Positions 59,757 through 64,000 of a stretch of 64,000 bases of DNA are shown one piece after another. Source of the DNA: Pontibacterium sp049603715 (GTDB taxonomy: Bacteria > Pseudomonadota > Gammaproteobacteria > Pseudomonadales > Balneatricaceae); assembly GCA_049603715.1 (NCBI GenBank), contig JBMYSW010000010.1:57477-121476 (forward strand), given 5' to 3'. Positions within the stretch are counted from its first letter, which is position 1; every line of letters starts with the position of its first letter. A program made the position numbers and the translations under genes. The notes under the pieces were generated by a model. The model ran no database searches. It was not told where the DNA came from and saw nothing but the letters and a program-made list of their open reading frames with translations.

Positions 59757-61124
59757 ATGACACAACCTAAGGCGACCTATACCCAGCTACATATTGGTTT
59801 AGGCTCTTTTCATCGTGCGCACCAAGCCGTGTACTTGCAGGCGCTGTTTGATCAGGGCGATACCTCGTGGCAAATTGTGGGCGGAAATATCCGCCCAGAC
59901 ATGGCCGAGGTGTTAACCGCCATCAAAGCACAAGGCGGCTATACCCTTGAAACGGTAACACCAAAAGGCGAGCGCACCTACCAGTACATCGAGTCGATCA
60001 AATACGTGGTGCACTACGATGCCGAGCTAGAAGGCTTAACCACGTGGGCCGTTGACCCAGCCACGCGTATTATTTCGTTTACCGTAACCGAGGCAGGTTA
60101 CTACCTAGACGGCAACGATGACCTTGATGCTTCGTTTGACGATATCGCCAGCGACCTATCCGGTCGTACGTGTTGCACCATTTACGGCGCACTTGCACGT
60201 TTACTCGAGGCGCGTCGTGTTGCTGAGGCTGGCCCCGTGACCTTGCTTAACTGCGATAACCTGCGTTGTAACGGTCAAAAGTTTACTCGTGGCCTTAAGC
60301 AGTTCCTTACGGCAAAGGGCATGACTGAACTATTGGCTTGGGTCGAAGAAAATACGACGTCACCAGACTCTATGGTTGACCGTATTACACCGAGACCAAA
60401 CGACGAAGTGCGCGAGCGTGTATTAGCGGCCACAGGTCGTGACGATGGCGCAGCACTGATGGGTGAATCCTTTATTCAGTGGGTGGTTGAAGACCACTTT
60501 ATTGCCGGTCGCCCAGCCTGGGAAACTGTTGGCGTGGAGATGGTTAAAGATGTTATGCCTTACGAGGAAGCGAAAATTCGTATCCTTAATGCGTCGCATA
60601 GCTGTATTGCTTGGGCAGGGGCGCTGAAAGGTTATGACTATATTCACCAAGGTACACTCGACCCAGAGATTCGTCAGTTGGCATACGATTATGTCACCGA
60701 TACGGTCATTCCCGCGCTTACGCCATGTCCGCTGGACTTGGAAGACTACCGTGATGTAGTGCTCGACCGTTTTGGGAACCCGAATATTCAAGATACTAAC
60801 CAGCGTGTTGCGATGGATGGTTACTCTAAGCTTCCGGGCTTTTTGGTACCGACCCTTCGTGACTGCATCGCACAAGGCCGCGACTTTGGCGCTTTGGCCA
60901 ACGTGTTTGGTTTGTTCTTGAAGTTTTTACAAGCACTCAAAAACGATGAGATTCGTTTTGAGTATCAAGATCAGGCCATGGATCTTGAAAGCTTCGAGCG
61001 AATTGTGACTGCACAAGACCCAATCGAAGCGCTTGTTAACGAGGCACTTTTGTTCCAAGAGTGCGCTGGTGATGAGCAGCTTTTCGCCGCATTGAAGACT
61101 GCTTATCAGCGTTTGCCAGTGTAA
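59757..61124 (+). CDS. dalD: Polyol dehydrogenase, D-arabinitol 4-dehydrogenase-like
   Basis: The 455-residue long-chain dehydrogenase of the mannitol dehydrogenase family starts LHIGLGSFHRAHQAVYLQAL and has the catalytic Lys-Asn-His in KIRILNASHSCIAWAG (Lys about 273). Stretches such as FTVTEAGYYLDGNDDLDAS, GPVTLLNCDNLRCNGQKF and MVDRITPRPNDEVRE resemble DalD of enteric bacteria, which makes D-xylulose from D-arabinitol. Length equals DalD (455), shorter than mannitol 2-dehydrogenases of about 490. With divergent xylB, D-arabinitol is the best substrate guess; mannitol activity is not excluded. Confidence 0.88.
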   Translation: MTQPKATYTQLHIGLGSFHRAHQAVYLQALFDQGDTSWQIVGGNIRPDMAEVLTAIKAQGGYTLETVTPKGERTYQYIESIKYVVHYDAELEGLTTWAVDPATRIISFTVTEAGYYLDGNDDLDASFDDIASDLSGRTCCTIYGALARLLEARRVAEAGPVTLLNCDNLRCNGQKFTRGLKQFLTAKGMTELLAWVEENTTSPDSMVDRITPRPNDEVRERVLAATGRDDGAALMGESFIQWVVEDHFIAGRPAWETVGVEMVKDVMPYEEAKIRILNASHSCIAWAGALKGYDYIHQGTLDPEIRQLAYDYVTDTVIPALTPCPLDLEDYRDVVLDRFGNPNIQDTNQRVAMDGYSKLPGFLVPTLRDCIAQGRDFGALANVFGLFLKFLQALKNDEIRFEYQDQAMDLESFERIVTAQDPIEALVNEALLFQECAGDEQLFAALKTAYQRLPV

Positions 61125-61155
61125 CTGAGTGGCGGCTCAGTCCGACTGGTACTTA

Positions 61156-61185
61156 GCGTCACCTTGTCGGGGGTGACGCGCTTTT
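61156..61185 (+). terminator. Terminator after the polyol dehydrogenase
   Basis: GCGTCACC (61156-61163) and GGTGACGC (61172-61179) form an 8-base stem followed by GCTTTTCT. Confidence 0.85.
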
Positions 61186-61258
61186 CTACTCGCCTCGGCT
61201 TTTGCCGGGCGGGTGGGTTTTTGGCAAAATTAAAATAATAAAAGCAGAGAGTAGCGTG

Positions 61259-62176
61259 ATGAGTAGTTCTAGTGTTTCTCGTCTAAAAAACGCACCCGAA
61301 CAAGAGTGCGACTTTCAACGTGACCCAGACTTAGGTTACGAAGCCGACGGCTCTTTTGGCTCCATACGTATTCTTGAGCACGGCTACCCCAACCCTTTGG
61401 TACGCTGGCATTTTCATGAAGAGTATGAACTTCACCTCATTACCGAAACACGAGGCAAGGTGTTTGTGGGTGACTACATTGGTCACTTCGAACCCGGCCA
61501 TCTTGTGCTAACCGGTCCGCGCTTACCCCACAACTGGATCAGCTCAGAGGTACCGCCCGAGGGCTCGCCCAAGCGTGACTTGGTGATGCAGTTTTCCGGC
61601 GACCCTATTCGCAAAGCAGCTGAACTGCTGCCAGAGTTCAAAGAAATTTTGCCTTTACTCGACCGTGCTGAACACGGAATTGAATTTAAAAACGTCGACA
61701 GTGACCTTATCGCCAGAATATACGCCGTGCGGAATACCCAAGGTATGGAGCGGTTTATTGAGTTTTGTGCGTTGATGCGTGTGCTAACACGTCACGGCGA
61801 CTACAAATTGCTGTCCAGTGTGAAGCTGCAAAGCTTTGAAGACGATCAGTCGTTGCGACAAATCAGTACCGTTGTTGACTACATTTCTGAGCACTATCAT
61901 GAGCGTCTATCTATGGCCGACGTGGCGGAAAAGTTTGATATGAGCGAAAGCCGTTTCTCTCGTTTTTTTCGTAAGTCTACCGGCAATACTTTTACCAACT
62001 TTGTCAGCCAGATCCGAATTAATCGTGCCTGCCAGCTCCTACTTGAAACGGAGCAGTATATAAGTACTGTGTGCTACAACGTTGGTTTTAATAATGTGGC
62101 GAACTTTAATCGCCGCTTTATGGAGGTCAAAGGCATGACGCCTAGCGAGTTTAGACGCTTGGCTCGTTCGCGCTAA
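61259..62176 (+). CDS. AraC family regulator of the polyol operon
   Basis: The 305-residue protein has an N-terminal cupin sensor (about 25-125: RWHFHEEYELHLITETRGKV, YIGHFEPGHLVLTGPRLPHN) and a C-terminal double helix-turn-helix (about 205-300: RLSMADVAEKFDMSESRFSR and CYNVGFNNVANFNRRFMEVK). It resembles MtlR activators of polyol operons. I choose ATG at 61259; a TTG at 61202 adds 19 unfamiliar residues. It lies after the terminator of the dehydrogenase gene and is the natural regulator of the operon and of xylB, through the direct repeats in the divergent region. Confidence 0.92.
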   Translation: MSSSSVSRLKNAPEQECDFQRDPDLGYEADGSFGSIRILEHGYPNPLVRWHFHEEYELHLITETRGKVFVGDYIGHFEPGHLVLTGPRLPHNWISSEVPPEGSPKRDLVMQFSGDPIRKAAELLPEFKEILPLLDRAEHGIEFKNVDSDLIARIYAVRNTQGMERFIEFCALMRVLTRHGDYKLLSSVKLQSFEDDQSLRQISTVVDYISEHYHERLSMADVAEKFDMSESRFSRFFRKSTGNTFTNFVSQIRINRACQLLLETEQYISTVCYNVGFNNVANFNRRFMEVKGMTPSEFRRLARSR

Positions 62177-62519
62177 TGCTTTGGTGTATAGGTTTTTTCA
62201 CCAATAGTACCCCTTGTGCGGCTGCCCTTAAAATCCTCAGGTTTTTAGTCGTATTTTTTAGTTTCGTAAAATCTTATATATATCAACTGGTTACCTTTGT
62301 GTAATTTTCTTTCAGCGAATGTCTGTTCAAAAAACAGTCTCGCTAGACCCTGTTGACCTAAAAATCAACTTTAAAACACCTTAACACTTTTCATTTTTTA
62401 ATTCTGTTGATAATGTAAGACACAGCATGGATCGAAATGGGACGTGTGGTGCTTCATGTTGGGAGTTTTAGCCTCACACATCATGCACATGGATGAGCCT
62501 AATCCAATAAAACAAGGAC
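62177..62519. other. Intergenic region, no supported gene
   Basis: These 343 AT-rich bases contain TTGGTG (62181-62186) and CACCAA (62199-62204), a weak hairpin after the AraC gene, and CTGTT with AACAG (62323-62337). No coding frame is supported. Promoter for the methyltransferase-like gene is presumed here. Confidence 0.4.
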
Positions 62520-63035
62520 ATGATGATGAGCGAAATTAACCAAGAGTACACAGCGGCATTTAGAGGTAGTCCTATGGCAAAACTTGAGCTAAAAGTTCCC
62601 CCTGTTTTGGTTGTTTTTGTTGTAGCCGCATTAATGTATGGCGTAGCCCAAGTGCTGCCCCGAATAGGCCTTGAGCATGACAACCGACTGGCTTTGCGGT
62701 TTATGTTTATAGCGTTTGCAGGCTTTTTGGGAGTAACTGCGGTCATTAGCTTTCGTAAGGCAAGAACCACGGTTAACCCCGCTAGCCCTCGTCGTACATC
62801 ACGTCTTGTCACTACCGGTATTTATCACTTTACCCGCAACCCAATGTACCTTGGCTTAGCTTGGGGGCTTATCGCATGGGGCGTGCACCTAGATAGCTAT
62901 TATGCCATTGCCTGCGTGTGGTTATTTGTCAGCTACATCACACGCTTTCAAATCATTCCAGAAGAGCGCATTCTTGCCAGCTCGTTTACAGACGAATACA
63001 GCAAATACTGCCGCCGCACACGCCGTTGGGTATAA
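62520..63035 (+). CDS. ICMT/PEMT-like membrane methyltransferase family protein
   Basis: The 171-residue protein has about four membrane helices and the C-terminal motif of isoprenylcysteine/phospholipid methyltransferases: LVTTGIYHFTRNPMYLGLAW and the end RFQIIPEERILASSFTDEYS, KYCRRTRRWV. SAM binding is through the RNPMYLG region. Its bacterial substrate is unknown. Three ATGs in a row begin at 62520; AAGGAC suits the second or third. It has its own hairpin after the stop. Confidence 0.9.
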   Translation: MMMSEINQEYTAAFRGSPMAKLELKVPPVLVVFVVAALMYGVAQVLPRIGLEHDNRLALRFMFIAFAGFLGVTAVISFRKARTTVNPASPRRTSRLVTTGIYHFTRNPMYLGLAWGLIAWGVHLDSYYAIACVWLFVSYITRFQIIPEERILASSFTDEYSKYCRRTRRWV

Positions 63036-63043
63036 CGCGCTAA

Positions 63044-63069
63044 CGCCAGCCTATTGTTATGGGCTGGCG
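63044..63069 (+). terminator. Hairpin after the methyltransferase-like gene
   Basis: CGCCAGCC (63044-63051) and GGCTGGCG (63062-63069) form an 8-base stem; only ACTTTC follows, so the T tract is weak. Confidence 0.65.
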
Positions 63070-63354
63070 ACTTTCAGCTTCCTTTCTTTGTTCTTTACCT
63101 CCTTCCTCTGTTTTTCACGCGATATGTAAGCAAAATGCATCTTTGGTGTCGGTTTAGCCTTCAGGTGCTTGCAGCGTGGCAACAGATCATTAAACTGAAC
63201 TTCAGAAATCTTTAGCACAGGGGAGTGTGTCTTGTTTTACTGGCTGTACTCCGTTGAGCGTTGCTTCTGGATGTTTGCTTACAATCCTCATTGGTACGTG
63301 AGGCTTTTTAGGCAATAAACTTAATACCGAGTAGACATGTGGTTGGGCCATCAC
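63057..63354 (-). pseudogene. Possible broken minus-strand gene, low support
   Basis: Two open frames on the minus strand continue one another. The first runs from GTG 63354 or ATG 63351 (MAQPHVYSVLSLLPKKPHVP, then RIVSKHPEATLNGVQP) to TGA at 63202-63204. The second runs from 63236 to TAA at 63057-63059 (SPVLKISEVQFNDLLPRCKH, then a Lys-rich tail). A one-base frameshift near 63210-63236 would join them into about 95 codons. I know no family for either part, and the pyrimidine-rich DNA may give such frames by chance. Confidence 0.2.
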
Positions 63355-63415
63355 ACCTAAGGTGTGTACCTCAAAGGACGACTGGGTCTGCGTGCATAGA
63401 CAGCCGAAAACGACA

Positions 63416-63712
63416 ATGAAAACCCTACTTTTACTTTCCTCTTTAGCACTTTCAAGCAGCCTTATGGCGGGCGAAATGGAAGAAACCCGCGAAAAATACC
63501 TGGCTTACATGGGCTACTTAAAAGTGCCGATCAATACGGAGTATGACTCCAAAAAAGAAATTGAAGGCCTGTTTACTCACGAACAGTATCAAAACCCCGT
63601 CGATGCGCTCATTGGCTGTATCTACTCCACACCTTATTCCGCTTACCGCAAACAAGCCTTTGTTGCAGATGTAAACCGCTGCATGAAAGGGCAGGGGTGG
63701 ATTAAGCGGTAA
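63416..63712 (+). CDS. Small secreted protein, unknown
   Basis: The 98-residue protein begins MKTLLLLSSLALSSSLMAGE, a clear signal peptide with cleavage after MAG or SLMA. The mature part of about 80 residues is charged (EETREKYLAYMGYLKVPINT) and has two cysteines (GCIYSTPYSAYRKQA, NRCMKGQGWIKR) that could form a disulfide. I choose ATG at 63416; the upstream frame to 63362 adds 18 residues before the signal peptide and is rejected. No family is recognised. Confidence 0.75.
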   Translation: MKTLLLLSSLALSSSLMAGEMEETREKYLAYMGYLKVPINTEYDSKKEIEGLFTHEQYQNPVDALIGCIYSTPYSAYRKQAFVADVNRCMKGQGWIKR

Positions 63713-63744
63713 CCTTTCTATACCTCGTTACGAGCGCACTCAGG

Positions 63745-63772
63745 TTGACAGAGTTCACATGGGTGTTAACAT
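63745..63772 (+). promoter_or_regulatory. Promoter and operator of the toxin gene, leaderless layout
   Basis: TTGACA (63745-63750), a 16-base spacer and TAACAT (63767-63772) form a strong promoter. Its predicted start near 63779 is the first base of the toxin ATG. GTTGACA (63744-63750) and TGTTAAC (63764-63770) are inverted arms with one mismatch, 20 bases apart centre to centre, covering both promoter elements, as expected for an antitoxin operator. Confidence 0.6.
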
Positions 63773-63778
63773 CTAGTG

Positions 63779-64000
63779 ATGAGGGAAATCATTTTTTACC
63801 GCACGGATGAAGGTAACTGCCCGGTCGAGCGCTTCTTAGATGCGCTGGATGCCAAGCAGGCACAAAAAGTAGTTTGGGTTTTGCAGCTTATAGAAGAGCT
63901 AGAAGTTGTTCCAACGCGTTACTTAAAAAAGCTCGTTAACACTGATGGCCTTTGGGAGATACGAGTACAAGTCGCGAGTAATATCTTCAGGCTTATTGGC
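63779..64000 (+). CDS. HigB/Gp49-like (DUF891, RelE superfamily) toxin, partial
   Basis: Only the first 74 codons lie in the window. The protein starts MREIIFYRTDEGNCPVERFL and continues DALDAKQAQKVVWVLQLIEE, VPTRYLKKLVNTDGLWEIRV and IFRLIG, the pattern of phage-derived Gp49/HigB-like toxins of type II toxin-antitoxin systems. These cut mRNA at the ribosome. KKL and LWEIR match the conserved strand. In this family the toxin gene usually comes first and the HTH antitoxin follows, so the antitoxin should lie beyond 64000. No Shine-Dalgarno site precedes the ATG. Confidence 0.85.
   Translation, partial: MREIIFYRTDEGNCPVERFLDALDAKQAQKVVWVLQLIEELEVVPTRYLKKLVNTDGLWEIRVQVASNIFRLIG

Noticed and set aside
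62323..62337. LexA-like box CTGTT-CAAAA-AACAG
   Set aside because: The spacing is CTGT-N7-ACAG; LexA of gammaproteobacteria needs N8, and the downstream gene is not a DNA-damage gene.

Overview
The window is chromosomal DNA of a free-living, probably marine gammaproteobacterium, possibly from the Oceanospirillales. The evidence is gamma-type FtsA/FtsZ, RmuC, a GcvA-like regulator, a bacterial 4.5S RNA with the short gamma form, PutA/PutP, urea transport plus urease, and polyol transport. The genus cannot be fixed from the sequence alone. I see no insertion sequence, prophage or CRISPR array, so this looks like stable backbone carrying several catabolic modules.

Layout. 1-1.0 kb: yceI (cut by the window edge) and a cytochrome b561 gene with an in-frame TGA, opposite a LysR regulator. 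2-5.2 kb: an EAL-HDOD signalling protein, a DUF3422 membrane protein and the 4.5S RNA gene ffs. 5.8-15.2 kb: GcvA-like regulator, topoisomerase III, AlkC-like DNA glycosylase, a PH-domain protein, a degenerate SGNH hydrolase, an O-methyltransferase, a K+ channel and rmuC. 15.6-18.1 kb: ftsA-ftsZ, here away from the usual division and cell wall cluster.

18.3-35.1 kb is one nitrogen-acquisition region. A fused transporter/histidine kinase and a LuxR-type response regulator stand before urtABCDE (urea ABC importer), ureDABCEFG (urease and its nickel chaperones) and a HupE/UreJ nickel permease. Urea would be imported, split to ammonia and CO2, and nickel supplied from within the same cluster. 35.2-41.3 kb is a proline catabolism region: an Lrp-type regulator opposite putP, then putA. 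This PutA lacks the DNA-binding domain, so the Lrp-type protein is the likely regulator.

41.5-44.5 kb, on the minus strand, is a three-gene phosphorelay: a membrane CheA-like kinase with a PilJ-like sensor, a CheY-like protein and a CheX-like protein. It is followed by tRNA-Ser(GGA), a truncated LysE-family exporter, an AsnC regulator, a lone cobQ, an inositol-phosphatase-like gene, a dienelactone hydrolase, a Cache-GGDEF-EAL protein and glutaminase.

53.8-62.2 kb is a polyol module. Divergent xylB and a binding protein-permease-permease-ATPase-dehydrogenase operon plus an AraC regulator fit D-arabinitol -> D-xylulose -> xylulose 5-phosphate, because the dehydrogenase resembles DalD. The window ends with an ICMT-like membrane methyltransferase, a small secreted protein and the start of a HigB/Gp49-type toxin whose promoter suggests a leaderless message.

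The best candidates for something new are the CheA/CheY/CheX module with no CheW-binding domain, the transporter-kinase fusion beside the urea genes, the displaced ftsAZ pair, and the b561 stop codon.
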